Source: Bacillota bacterium
Lineage (GTDB): Bacteria; Bacillota; Clostridia; Lachnospirales; Lachnospiraceae
DNA: 64,000 bases
Assembly: GCA_023435895.1 (NCBI GenBank)
Contig: JAEZLH010000017.1
Coordinates: forward strand, 558,001 to 622,000
Direction of reading: 5' to 3'
Both the position numbers and the translations under genes were made by a program. Each line of letters begins with the position of its first letter. The first letter of the stretch is position 1. A model generated the notes under the pieces. The model searched no databases. It was not told the origin of the DNA and was given only the letters and a program-made list of their open reading frames with translations. Below, piece by piece: positions 1-8,453 of the stretch.

Positions 1-42
1 TGTCACTCTCCTTGGGTTGTTATACTTAATAATTTTTTTCAT
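1..42 (-). CDS. 5' end of an unidentified CDS, cut by the window edge
   Basis: An ATG on the minus strand follows an AAAGGA ribosome site eight bases upstream and opens 14 codons (MKKIIKYNNPRRVT) before the window ends. The lysine-rich start and well-placed ribosome site suggest a real gene start. Nothing can be said about the product. Confidence 0.35.
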   Translation of the reverse strand, partial: MKKIIKYNNPRRVT

Positions 43-539
43 TTAATTCATCCTTTCAAATATTAATATCTATAAAAACACAAGAGAGTCTTGTGGAGCG
101 GTATTTATAAAGTTGATTTTATGTTTTTATCCGAAAATCACGATAATTCGATAATACATTATATGTATGATATTACCAATATAACAATCTATGACATTAT
201 AACACTCCTTGTATAGCGTGGCAACATATTCCAATAGCGTTCCATATCACATTTATGTAGGGGTAAAACGGTTATTGGATTTTTGTCGTTTTTCAGAATG
301 CCAAATTAACTGAAAAAATCCCCAGAGACCTTTTCAAAATTTCTGAGGAAATTAGTTTAGCACGAGACGGGATTTGAATAAGTCCCCGCACAATACTGGT
401 AGATAGGAGGTTTACGGCTTTTGTTATTTGTCTGCACATCTTTGTACATATGGGATATGTTTTTTTGTAATTATGTATTAGTGATAATTGTTTGAATATC
501 AGTTTAATAGTTTGGTTGTTTCTGTAATTTAATAATATT
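43..539. other. Intergenic, AT-rich, with one tRNA 3'-end relic
   Basis: No convincing gene. A piece resembling a tRNA 3' end lies at 359-378. The open frame that crosses 293-586 on the minus strand has no ribosome site and no protein-like composition. Confidence 0.5.
359..378 (-). other. tRNA 3'-end relic 1 (T-arm/acceptor remnant)
   Basis: Read on the minus strand, this is a T-loop TTCAAAT followed by CCCGTCTCGTGCT. It differs at few positions from the 3' end of the intact tRNA-Gly at 9207-9278. It has lost the rest of the cloverleaf. Inferred to be an old attachment-site copy or a decayed tRNA duplicate. Confidence 0.5.
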
Positions 540-974
540 TTAAACGATATATTCATCAATTTGTGCATAATCCTGCATTTGATCAAGTAACTTATTTAAT
601 TTAGATTTGTCCTTAGACTCTGAAAATATGTGGATTTCTGTACCATAATGCTCTGAAGAAAACCCATTAAAAAAAATACTAAAAAATGGTGTCATTTTAT
701 TAGGCATATCGATATTCAATGGCTTTTCAATGTTACAAAGCATATCAATAAAATTGGTATCAATTACCCCCTCAATAATAACTCCATATTCCCAATCTTC
801 TAATTTTTGTTTTCCTAATTGTAATGCTAAAGCTATTTCACTCGTTTCATTGTTCCAACAGTGTATTTCAAATGTTTGGCCGATAACAGCGAAAATTTTA
901 ATTAACTCCTTCCAAAAGTAATTATCTTTGAGTCGATTATCCGTAATATATATTCCGATTTGCCTTTTTTTCAT
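540..974 (-). CDS. Unrecognised 144-aa protein
   Basis: I do not recognise this protein. The start at 974 (MKKRQIGIYITD) is preferred over a longer frame because AGGAGG sits ten bases upstream. It has no signal peptide or membrane segment and is acidic and aromatic-rich (WKELIKIF, HCWNNETSE, FFSIFFNGF), as expected of a soluble alpha/beta protein. Size and composition would fit a small immunity-type protein, but no toxin gene is next to it, so that is speculation. It lies on the minus strand with most of the accessory island. Confidence 0.6.
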   Translation of the reverse strand: MKKRQIGIYITDNRLKDNYFWKELIKIFAVIGQTFEIHCWNNETSEIALALQLGKQKLEDWEYGVIIEGVIDTNFIDMLCNIEKPLNIDMPNKMTPFFSIFFNGFSSEHYGTEIHIFSESKDKSKLNKLLDQMQDYAQIDEYIV

Positions 975-1125
975 AAGTATTGCACCTCCTGTGATTGGTA
1001 TTTGTGGCAGATAGTCAATGAATGCGATAATACTAACTTCAAGTTTGCATATTAGAAGAGGTAGGACAGTTTTTATAAGTTTTGTGAAAGAAGTCAAACC
1101 AACCTATCTTCTTATTATGAGTAAA

Positions 1126-1917
1126 CTAACTTTTGAGCATATTTTCAAGTTCAAGGATATTTGCACCGACATCGCTTTGTTTATGCGCATCAGAAGCTGT
1201 AGCAATTTTTACATTATTTCGTTGAAGAGCAGATAGCAATTTTGTATTCAGACCTAATTCCAAATCCGAGCAATAATTTAGACGTAGCCCACCACTATTT
1301 TCAGCATATATGCCATGTTTATATAAAAGAACAGATAATTCATTATAGTAATCAGTCAAATCAATATCGGGTTTGTAACCAAAGCATTTGATAGAATCAG
1401 GATGCGCAAGACCAGTGAAAAGACCACTTTTGCATAGTTGGAACATTATACTATAATACCTATTATAAACCTCGTTTATGTTAATACTTTTCCAAAGCTC
1501 TTTCTGTCCTGTATGGTCAAATCCCCATCCATCAATCCAATGCACAGAGCCTGTAAGAAAATCAAACTCATATTCGTCAAGAATGCTTGCAAGTATGGCA
1601 GCAGTTTCAGGGATATAGCAAACTTCAAGACCAAATTTAACTTTTACAGGGTATTGAGTATCCTTTACTGTTGCTATAAAATTAACATACTCTTTAATTG
1701 AACTGTTCATTCTTTTACATATCCAGTTACGTTGATAATCGTTGTATGTCTTTATTGGTTCGTACACTTTCTCAAACTCAATGAATTGGTGAGTATGTTC
1801 AAGCAAGTATATTTCATCAAGCCCTGTATTTTGAGCAGCTTTGATAAAACCCTCAAAAAACTCAATAGTATAACCTCCACCATTTCCATGTAAAAAATGC
1901 ACATGGACATCTCGCAT
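1126..1917 (-). CDS. PHP-domain phosphoesterase, histidinol-phosphatase-like
   Basis: A 263-residue PHP-fold metal-dependent phosphoesterase. Metal-ligand motifs are in order: HVHFLHG at the N-terminus (HxH), LLEHTH near residue 40, GLEVCYIPE (glutamate), GSVHWIDGW (histidine), GLAHPDSIK and TASDAHKQSDVG near the C-terminus. Together these match the HisK-type histidinol-phosphatase subfamily, which releases phosphate from L-histidinol phosphate. No other his gene is nearby, so the true substrate may differ. The start at 1917 follows a G-rich ribosome site (GGGGGG); an in-frame ATG lies six codons further upstream. Confidence 0.8.
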   Translation of the reverse strand: MRDVHVHFLHGNGGGYTIEFFEGFIKAAQNTGLDEIYLLEHTHQFIEFEKVYEPIKTYNDYQRNWICKRMNSSIKEYVNFIATVKDTQYPVKVKFGLEVCYIPETAAILASILDEYEFDFLTGSVHWIDGWGFDHTGQKELWKSININEVYNRYYSIMFQLCKSGLFTGLAHPDSIKCFGYKPDIDLTDYYNELSVLLYKHGIYAENSGGLRLNYCSDLELGLNTKLLSALQRNNVKIATASDAHKQSDVGANILELENMLKS

Positions 1918-1975
1918 TATCTTACCCCCCCACATTATATAACATTAGATAACAATTTTACTCATTAGGCGAAGG

Positions 1976-2113
1976 TTATTGTTCCATTGTACTTAAGCAA
2001 AATGGATGACCTTCAGGATCAAACATCACTGTTGAATCCTCAAAGAACTGTACTTCAGATTTCTTTGCACCACATTGCAAGGTATGGTAACTGATTCCTC
2101 TAAGTTCTTTGCC
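1976..2113 (-). pseudogene. C-terminal relic of a VOC/glyoxalase-fold protein
   Basis: The minus strand reads about 45 codons to a stop at 1976, ending FDPEGHPFCLS and a short tail, with GAKKSE before it. This is the typical C-terminal strand pattern of vicinal-oxygen-chelate (glyoxalase/bleomycin resistance) proteins. An in-frame TAA at 2114-2116 and no start codon or ribosome site show that the rest of the gene is gone. I infer a dead fragment, consistent with other decayed genes around it. Confidence 0.6.
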
Positions 2114-2196
2114 TTAAAATTCTAATATATTCCAATTTAAATTAAAAAAGGCCTTTGATATGATGGAGTAACACTTTTCTTCCTTCATTTGATCAT

Positions 2197-3054
2197 TTAC
2201 AAGACCTCAAAATCTTCATATGAGTAAGGAATTCGATCTGGGTTGGCATAGTAGCTAAGTATAAAATCATTATTTAAATACATAGGCATTTCTCGCTTCT
2301 GAAACAACTTTTTTTTGCGTTTCTTAGACCTACTTTCCTTAATGTTATCTTCTTGTAACATATCTAAATATCCATAAGGTTTTTGGGTTTTCGATTTCTT
2401 TTCAAATAATGATTTAAATAGCATACCCATGGTTTTATCAAATAGAATACATATTAGATGTTTCAATAGGAATACTACCAGGCTAATAGGGATATAATAC
2501 TTGAAAAATGTTCCAAAAGAAACTCCGTCATCGGAAATACCTATCCAAAACAGTAAGGATAGAAACAACCATAGTCCTAAAAATGAAGTCTCTAAATAGA
2601 ACGGAAACAATAGGATACTAATCCCAAAATCACGTCTTCGTATCGCCTTAAACCTTTTCAAGATATAGTCTGAACTAGATACGAAATGTTTTTCGGTCAT
2701 CAATTGTGCAGTAGGACAATTGGTAAAAAAATGATCGTACCACACACCGTAATGAAAACAGATTTTCTCACGTGTTATATAAATTCTATCACCTTCGGTA
2801 AAGTTTTGAAAACGATATTCTGATTCAAGGACAAGCACAAATTGATCTGTGAACCATTTTTTTGCATATTTACTTTTGTAAGTGTGCTTCAACAATAGTG
2901 TTAGTTGTTGCTCCACTGCCACAGCCGCGCTTCCTAAAGGGGGTAGTAGATATTCAGAACTGCCATCTATACTGTATATTACTGGTTGTTTGCTTTGATT
3001 AATCAAAAAAATGCTCATCCAAGCTTCACCGTCTGTCGAAAAAATTTTATACAT
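2197..3054 (-). CDS. Unrecognised membrane protein with cytoplasmic basic tail
   Basis: A 285-residue protein I do not recognise. The N-terminal 130 residues look soluble and beta-rich (LINQSKQPVIYSIDGSS, VLVLESEYRFQNF, RIYITREKICFHYG). Two strongly hydrophobic segments follow at about residues 147-175 and 185-210. A lysine/arginine-rich stretch around residue 245 (SRSKKRKKKLFQKR) comes before a tyrosine-rich C-terminus. A GGGAGGGG ribosome site lies about 14 bases before the chosen ATG; a second in-frame ATG is 12 codons in. Function unknown. Confidence 0.6.
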   Translation of the reverse strand: MYKIFSTDGEAWMSIFLINQSKQPVIYSIDGSSEYLLPPLGSAAVAVEQQLTLLLKHTYKSKYAKKWFTDQFVLVLESEYRFQNFTEGDRIYITREKICFHYGVWYDHFFTNCPTAQLMTEKHFVSSSDYILKRFKAIRRRDFGISILLFPFYLETSFLGLWLFLSLLFWIGISDDGVSFGTFFKYYIPISLVVFLLKHLICILFDKTMGMLFKSLFEKKSKTQKPYGYLDMLQEDNIKESRSKKRKKKLFQKREMPMYLNNDFILSYYANPDRIPYSYEDFEVL

Positions 3055-3304
3055 TTATCCATTTTCCGCCCCTCCCATTATAATCTTCAGCTCATTGTTA
3101 TAAACAATAGCGAACTTCTTAAGTCCACCAAAACTTCTAATTTATTAGGCGGTTTTTAAACTTAACTTGCCTACAATAACTGTAATATAATGTTGATTCT
3201 ATCATGATTACATCCAATTATCTACTATAAAATTCCTCCTATTCAAGTCAGTTCTTATTCAAATAGCTTTTATATCATCAATTTGATAATGAAATTGATC
3301 GTTT

Positions 3305-3407
3305 ATGGATGCCTTAGATGAAGAATTAGAAGCATATCCGGACTATACTACTCAATTTGCTGTAAAGTTATTATTTCAGATAGGAACAAGGTAAGAGATC
3401 TTTGAAG
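3305..3407 (+). pseudogene. Tyrosine recombinase relic: start of catalytic domain with Arg I
   Basis: An ATG frame reads 29 codons ending AVKLLFQIGTR and a stop. Shifting the frame by one base after the arginine continues as VRDL. Tyrosine recombinases carry (L/A)LLFxxGxRxGEL here, and that arginine is the first catalytic residue, so this looks like an integrase fragment broken by a frameshift. There is no ribosome site. Identification rests on a short match and is tentative. A C-terminal recombinase fragment of the same orientation lies at 8454-8921. Confidence 0.4.
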
Positions 3408-3609
3408 TTAATTAAAAGAAATATAGATACAATATGACATGTTCCAAACATAAATAATTCCCAAAAGCCACTCAAAAATCGGATGATATGCTTCCTCCGA
3501 ACTAAAGGTTCCAATGACATTAATTCTGTCGTATCGAGCCACTTTGAACGGTAGTGCACTATAGCAATTAAGTACGTAAAAGGATGTTGTACACATGTTT
3601 TCAAGCAAC

Positions 3610-3650
3610 AAAAAATCGCTAACCATTGATAAGGATTAGCGATACTTTTT
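3610..3650. terminator. Hairpin terminator, both directions
   Basis: ATCGCTAA and TTAGCGAT form an eight-base perfect stem flanked by an A-run on the left and a T-run on the right, so it could end transcripts from either strand. Confidence 0.55.
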
Positions 3651-3759
3651 GATTAGGTGATTCGAGTACTCAACCATTGATAAAACTTTTGAAAAGGACA
3701 TTCCGAGACTTTCATTTTTGGCGGACTCAGGAAGGGACTCACAATATGTAATTTGACTA

Positions 3760-4197
3760 TTATGGAAAGAATGCTTCTTCATAAGATATTAACTCGATTT
3801 TTATTACTTTATACACATATATTTTATATGGATCATATTCTTTCCCATAAGTTTCATCTCCTATATATGGATCCCTATAATCTGTCTGATACTTGCTTGC
3901 TCTAGTATATGTCATTTTTGAAATCTTACTACCGGTCGAAAAGATCAAATTATATTTATTAAAATCTATCTGTGATATAGGAATATTATATTCCTTAATT
4001 AGCGGATTTTTATTATCATTAATCATATGCCAATACTGTGTTGAGCACTTTTCATCGGATTTTATTTGTGCCATTTCTATTAAATTAACAGAAATGGGGT
4101 TAAACATATAATCAAAAAAATTTAGACCTCCGATAATAACTAAACAAAGAAAACTTATAATTACAATAATTGAAATCTTAATATATATTTTTTTCAT
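3760..4197 (-). CDS. Unrecognised 145-aa membrane-anchored protein
   Basis: The start codon follows a well-spaced GGAGG. The N-terminus (MKKIYIKISIIVIISFLCLVI) is a basic start plus one hydrophobic segment, either a signal anchor or an uncleaved signal peptide. This puts the remaining 120 residues outside the membrane. That part is polar and tyrosine-rich (YQTDYRDPYIGDETYGKEYDPY) and has no motif I recognise. No lipobox cysteine. It stands alone on the minus strand. Function unknown. Confidence 0.6.
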   Translation of the reverse strand: MKKIYIKISIIVIISFLCLVIIGGLNFFDYMFNPISVNLIEMAQIKSDEKCSTQYWHMINDNKNPLIKEYNIPISQIDFNKYNLIFSTGSKISKMTYTRASKYQTDYRDPYIGDETYGKEYDPYKIYVYKVIKIELISYEEAFFP

Positions 4198-4734
4198 ATA
4201 GCCTCCAAAGATCTTATTGAGAATATAAATAAGTTTACCAACAATAAACGAAATTTATTTTTCTTGGAATAAACGAAAGGTTAATCATAGCGTACAACAC
4301 TATTCATTAACTCCTTAACCACCTCCCCGTATGTCACCAAGCATGTAAAAATATGTCTTATTGTCTTTACTTACTTAAACCTCCTATCATATAAAGACTA
4401 GCTCTATTACTAGTTAGTATACAATGCTAATATATGGATATCAAGTGTTTGAGGGCATGATTTAGAAAGTCAGGGTTAGTATTATCCCCGACTTCTTAGA
4501 CATAAGACAAAGTGGTTCAATGCATTGATAATAGGGACTTTTGGCTATCTCATCCAACTGAGACAACTTCTGAGACAATCCGTAATGGATTGAAAAGAAC
4601 GGACTCAAGAGGACGCAGGCTTCAAAAAGTAAAAGATCCTGAGTTGCTTATTATAAGCATTTCAGAATCTTACTAGTAAGCACGAGCGAGATTCGAACCT
4701 GCGCCTCCTCGCAGTGCTGGATTATGAAATTTTC
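4198..4734. other. Intergenic 537 bp with a tRNA relic
   Basis: AT-rich, no supported gene. A roughly 57-codon open stretch on the plus strand ending at 4676 has no start or ribosome site. A tRNA 3'-end relic lies at 4678-4716, just before the end of the BlaR1-type gene. Confidence 0.5.
4678..4716 (-). other. tRNA 3'-end relic 2
   Basis: The minus strand reads GGTTCGAATC followed by an acceptor-like CTCGTGCTT. It is preceded by CACTGCGAGGAGGCGC, which recurs almost exactly in relic 4 at 9005-9040. The T-stem no longer pairs, so it is not a functional tRNA. The shared non-Gly stretch shows that relics 2 and 4 descend from one source. Confidence 0.6.
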
Positions 4735-6684
4735 TTAATTAATCGTAAATTTATCCATATTGGTCGCAATATTCGGAAAGAGAGCTGCTTGGTAAGTACC
4801 CCCATAGGAATAATCGCTTAAATTATTAGTGCTAAAAACCTCTGGCTCAGAAGTATTTGAGCTTGGGTTAACCAGTACAGGAATAACGGTTTTATTGGTA
4901 TACTCAAGAGTTATATTATCAAAGGTTCCGTTATCACTATCTCCTGCATGATAATTAATATTAATGATGTTATTGGCACGATAATAAATTTTATCAATAA
5001 CATGACCTGATTTAGTGATTACATCCATTATTTCCTTCGCAGCACTTATTTTCTCTAACTGTTGTTTAGTGATTTCTAACCCACCAAATTCCTTTAGTCC
5101 ATCCCCTGCCCAATATAAGTAATAGGGTTTATATGTATGTCCTGTGGACGTTCCGTTTGTAATATCTAAATCAAAGGCCTCACCAATTGTTGTAAATTGC
5201 CCATCTCCAATATATGAGAGATTCATACCTGTATTTGAAAGTTCAATAGGTTTACCATTTTTTACATACCACGCATATGATATTGAGCTGCTTCCGCCTG
5301 GAACATCTTCACATTTGAATATTGTCGTGTCGTCAAATGTCCATAAAAAGGTCGTATTAGTTGGGTCATCATCTGTAAATGATAAACCGGTTTTTAGTTT
5401 CTGAGCATCGGAATCTGTGATATACCAAACCTCACCACCACTTACTGTTGCAAATGCAGCACTCTGACTTTTCTGAATGTAAAAAGTCTGGAAAAATAAA
5501 ATTTGATTTGTTGTGAATTTTGCAAGGACAGATTTTAGTTGTTCAGAAGAATCTGTATCTGGAGCTGAAGATGGAATGGTTTTGGAATTATCCTTATTAT
5601 TTGGTAATGAGATAATTGTAGGATTTGTATTAGCATTACCTGCTACTCCAAGTGTAGTAGTGCAACCAATGAGCACAATTGATAAAGCAATAGTTAGTAT
5701 AAGAATCCATTTTGATTTTTTTTTGTAATTCATAATACTAATTAACCTCTCTTTCAGTTCTTTCTTATTTTCACATAAGGTTGAAGCCATAATACGGGAT
5801 GATAATTTTTTATCTGCAGAGAGTGCAATAAGCGTATTTCCGTAGAATTGTTTTTCATCAGCAGACATTTCACTTATTACAGATTCATCGCAAGAAAGTT
5901 CACAAGCCTGGTTTATTTCTTTGCGAATTATAGGCATTAATGGGTTAAACCAATGTAATGAAGTAATTATTACAGTTAACCATTTATATAGTATGTCTTT
6001 TCGCCTGTAATGTGTAAGTTCGTGACTCAATATATTCATAAGTTCTTGGTCTCTGCCATTGTGTACATAATCAAAGGGTGGAAGAACTATTACTGGATGA
6101 AAGACACCTATTAACATCGGAGTGGTAACCAAGCTACTGTAATCCATACGAATATATTTATTATTACATAGCTGTTCAAATAATAACAGGTCTTCTCGGT
6201 TAGGTTGTGTACAGAAACGTCGTATACGATATGTAAAAAATATATATGCTGTGATGAACCAGCTAACACTAATAATTGCCCCAGTAAGCCATATCCATAA
6301 AAGATTTTTTTTGATTAGTATCCATACACTAAATGATGTATGTGTGTCGATATCTTTTAAATCCGAGGACGATGAAGAATTTATTTGTGGATTTGAAAAA
6401 TTTGCATTTGACCCAGTAGTATGTATAGTTTCATTTATTCCTGAATTGCCGTATTGTTCAACTACTATATTATTATTTGGTTTTTCTGTGTTGAATATAG
6501 AGCCTACAATATTTACAGGAGTAGCAATAGGTACAATAAGACGAATCAATACCAACAGCCATATGTAATAAAAAAAGGTTTTAGACAATCTGTTTTTAAA
6601 AAATACTTTTACTAAAAATAGTATCAACGTTAATATAGAACCGGATATTGTTAGAGACAGTATAATTAACATATCATTATTCAT
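4735..6684 (-). CDS. BlaR1-type M56 membrane metalloprotease/sensor with unusual C-terminal domain
   Basis: A 649-residue protein. The first 340 residues are the M56 protease module: hydrophobic segments at the N-terminus and near residues 125-150, the zinc motif HELTH at about 221-225 and the downstream CELSCDESV region. A hydrophobic segment near 330 (ILILTIALSIVLIGC) leads to about 300 extracellular residues. In classical BlaR1/MecR1 this part is a penicillin-binding sensor with SxxK; I see no such motif, so the ligand is probably not a beta-lactam. The gene overlaps the upstream BlaI-type repressor by eight bases, so the two are co-translated. AGGGGA six bases before the ATG sets the start. 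Confidence 0.85.
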   Translation of the reverse strand: MNNDMLIILSLTISGSILTLILFLVKVFFKNRLSKTFFYYIWLLVLIRLIVPIATPVNIVGSIFNTEKPNNNIVVEQYGNSGINETIHTTGSNANFSNPQINSSSSSDLKDIDTHTSFSVWILIKKNLLWIWLTGAIISVSWFITAYIFFTYRIRRFCTQPNREDLLLFEQLCNNKYIRMDYSSLVTTPMLIGVFHPVIVLPPFDYVHNGRDQELMNILSHELTHYRRKDILYKWLTVIITSLHWFNPLMPIIRKEINQACELSCDESVISEMSADEKQFYGNTLIALSADKKLSSRIMASTLCENKKELKERLISIMNYKKKSKWILILTIALSIVLIGCTTTLGVAGNANTNPTIISLPNNKDNSKTIPSSAPDTDSSEQLKSVLAKFTTNQILFFQTFYIQKSQSAAFATVSGGEVWYITDSDAQKLKTGLSFTDDDPTNTTFLWTFDDTTIFKCEDVPGGSSSISYAWYVKNGKPIELSNTGMNLSYIGDGQFTTIGEAFDLDITNGTSTGHTYKPYYLYWAGDGLKEFGGLEITKQQLEKISAAKEIMDVITKSGHVIDKIYYRANNIININYHAGDSDNGTFDNITLEYTNKTVIPVLVNPSSNTSEPEVFSTNNLSDYSYGGTYQAALFPNIATNMDKFTIN

Positions 6685-7054
6685 CACATTTCCCCTTATT
6701 GTACATTACAGATAGTTCTTCGATATCTTTTTTATCTAATTGTCCATTTGAGACAAGGGATGCAATCAGATTCTTTGCACTTCCGGCAAATATTTTATTT
6801 AAAAATGCATGTGTTGACCATTGATTATATTCTTCTTCTGTAACCAATGCACTGTATACCCCACGCCTTTCTAATTTGACAATATTTTTTGCCTGCAATC
6901 TACGAAGAAGTGTCTTAATTGTGGAATCTTCCCAACTGCACCGAATAGATAGCACTCGTCGTATCTCAATAAGGGGCATAGCCTCCTTTGCTTCCCAAAG
7001 AGTACGCATTACTTCTAGCTCGGAATCTTGTATCTTACTTGCTAGCTTGTTCAT
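6677..7054 (-). CDS. BlaI/MecI-family repressor
   Basis: A 125-residue winged-helix repressor of the BlaI/MecI (penicillinase repressor) family: ISDSELEVM-like opening (IQDSELEVMRTLWEAKEA), recognition region SWEDSTIKTLLRRLQAKNIVKLERRG, then a dimerisation tail (AHAFLNKIF-like, LIASLVSNGQLDKKDIEEL). In known systems the partner protease causes cleavage of the repressor and releases the operator. The ATG at 7054 follows TTGGAGG; a TTG in that ribosome site could give a longer frame but is less likely. Dyads in its own promoter indicate autoregulation. No beta-lactamase gene is in the window. Confidence 0.88.
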   Translation of the reverse strand: MNKLASKIQDSELEVMRTLWEAKEAMPLIEIRRVLSIRCSWEDSTIKTLLRRLQAKNIVKLERRGVYSALVTEEEYNQWSTHAFLNKIFAGSAKNLIASLVSNGQLDKKDIEELSVMYNKGKCDE

Positions 7055-7070
7055 AATAACCTCCAATAAA

Positions 7071-7122
7071 GTTTACTTCAGTAGCCTAATTAAAGTTTAC
7101 GAGAGTAACCTATTCTTGTCAA
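7071..7122 (-). promoter_or_regulatory. BlaI-type promoter with two operator dyads
   Basis: On the minus strand, TTGACA (7117-7122) and TAAACT (7094-7099) are 17 bases apart. Two imperfect dyads of the form GTTTAC-N4-GTARCC lie at 7071-7086 and 7095-7110, spaced 24 bp. The second lies in the spacer and overlaps the -10 box. This is the layout expected for steric autorepression by the BlaI-type protein. Confidence 0.7.
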
Positions 7123-7522
7123 GTACAATTTACAAAAATACGTAATTATTATTTCTGAATTAAGTATGGTGAAGTCTATATTCATAAGATGGAGATTGTC
7201 GATGAGGAATCTCTTCCAAATCTTTCTCTGTGAGAGTGCAAATCTGATCTAGACATAGAAAAAGAAAAGAACCTATGCTTCGCATAAGTTCCTTTCTTTT
7301 TAAGCGCGAGACGGGATTCGAACCATAATCCTATCCTACAAATACTGAAAAGAAAGGAGTTTCATCCACTTCTGATTTAAGCGCACATAATAGTACACAT
7401 ATTTTTTCTAAGAATTAATAAGACTCTTTTAAATTCAAATCAACAAATTGGAATTCGTAAGCTTCGTATTATGTTTAAATACGGTGTTATACAAATCCGA
7501 AATTTGTTGTTCTCTTCTAAAT
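7123..7522. other. Intergenic 400 bp with repeat, terminator and tRNA relic 3
   Basis: Contains the left copy of the tRNA-Gly downstream repeat (7211-7324) and otherwise AT-rich sequence. No gene seen. Confidence 0.5.
7211..7324 (-). repeat. Left copy of the tRNA-Gly 3' flank (terminator plus tRNA relic 3)
   Basis: Thirty-eight bases at 7211-7248 are identical to 9115-9152. Then come a hairpin terminator (7259-7301, TTCG loop, T-run) and the last 23 bases of a tRNA (7302-7324) matching the intact tRNA-Gly. The same order and orientation recur at 9115-9229. This is a partial duplication of the tRNA 3' end and its terminator, as left by site-specific integration or tandem duplication. Confidence 0.75.
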
Positions 7523-8197
7523 CTATTTTGCAATTTCGATTCGTTCATTCTCAGTTCCTGGATTTTTCTGAATGACCGTATAAAAGAACGTTTTGTGTTC
7601 AACGATATCTTCGCCATAAGATTTATAATAGCTAAATCTAGGTACCTGATGAAATTGAGAAACTGCAATATAATCTGTAATGGCAAAAATACTAAATAAT
7701 ATGATAATACATCCGACAACACTCAAAATACGTGAACTCATCTTAACCAATATAGATTTAGTTCCGAAATAAATTCCAATGACTAAAATAATTCCACCGA
7801 TAATTGCATAAATACTTCCCCAACTACTATCATTGGGAAATATTGCTAAGGCCGAAATAATTATAAAAAAGCCAAATATTGCCAACAAATAACTTATTAC
7901 TCTTCGCTTCTCTATCTTTACCTTATTATTGGTATATTCCGCCATTTTTATTGCAGTATCTCTTGTCTCTTGATTCATTTTCTCACTTTTCCTTTCTCCA
8001 TCGATAATCTCAGGTATGCTAACCTGATAGAATTCAGATAGCTCAACTAGCATACTAATATCTGGCATATTGCTTCCTGTTTCCCATCTGGATACTGTTC
8101 TACCAGATACATTCAACTTCTCAGCTAACACTTCCTGGGTTAGATTATTTTCTTTACGTAGTTCCTTCAAAAACAGACCTATCTTTTTCTGTTCCAA
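7523..8197 (-). CDS. XRE-family regulator with C-terminal membrane segments
   Basis: 224 residues. Residues 5-60 form a Cro/C1-type helix-turn-helix (LKELRKENNLTQEVLAEKLNVSGRTVSRWETG). Four hydrophobic segments follow between about 97 and 175, with a polar tail. Such HTH-membrane hybrids are common in clostridia and are thought to sense membrane or peptide signals; the targets here are unknown. AAGGAGG lies eight bases before a TTG codon, so a TTG start at 8197 is preferred; no ATG is suitably placed. It is a single-gene unit next to the recombinase relic. Confidence 0.78.
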   Translation of the reverse strand: MEQKKIGLFLKELRKENNLTQEVLAEKLNVSGRTVSRWETGSNMPDISMLVELSEFYQVSIPEIIDGERKSEKMNQETRDTAIKMAEYTNNKVKIEKRRVISYLLAIFGFFIIISALAIFPNDSSWGSIYAIIGGIILVIGIYFGTKSILVKMSSRILSVVGCIIILFSIFAITDYIAVSQFHQVPRFSYYKSYGEDIVEHKTFFYTVIQKNPGTENERIEIAK

Positions 8198-8453
8198 GTG
8201 CTATACCTCCTTTCATCGATAATCATATACTTAATGTGCTCTCATTTACACGACACAAAGTGAGAAAATGCCGTATTTATGAACTAGTCACACTTGACTA
8301 TCTACATTTTTGATTTTGTCTGCTGAATATAACCGACAAATTACGATTTGTCTTTCTCATTGTTTATAAATAATCTTCGTTACAAATCATAATACCATAT
8401 AGATAAAAATAAACAAATAAATTTTCCCAATAATCTGTGAACACCTTTTATAA
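8198..8453. other. Intergenic, AT-rich
   Basis: Between the XRE regulator start and the recombinase relic. Presumably carries the regulator promoter. No distinct motif seen. Confidence 0.4.

Larger units (their letters stand above)
3055..3759. other. 705-bp gene-poor stretch with integrase relic and terminator
   Basis: Holds the recombinase fragment at 3305-3407 and a hairpin at 3610-3650. Two overlapping minus-strand frames at 3371-3626 lack ribosome sites and recognisable motifs. The rest appears non-coding. Confidence 0.5.

Noticed and set aside
3371..3626. Two overlapping minus-strand open frames of 70-77 codons
   Set aside because: No ribosome site, no recognisable motif, and they overlap a terminator and the end of the recombinase relic.
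4507..4676. Plus-strand open stretch of about 57 codons ending before tRNA relic 2
   Set aside because: No start codon or ribosome site and no family resemblance. It could be a relic, but this cannot be supported.
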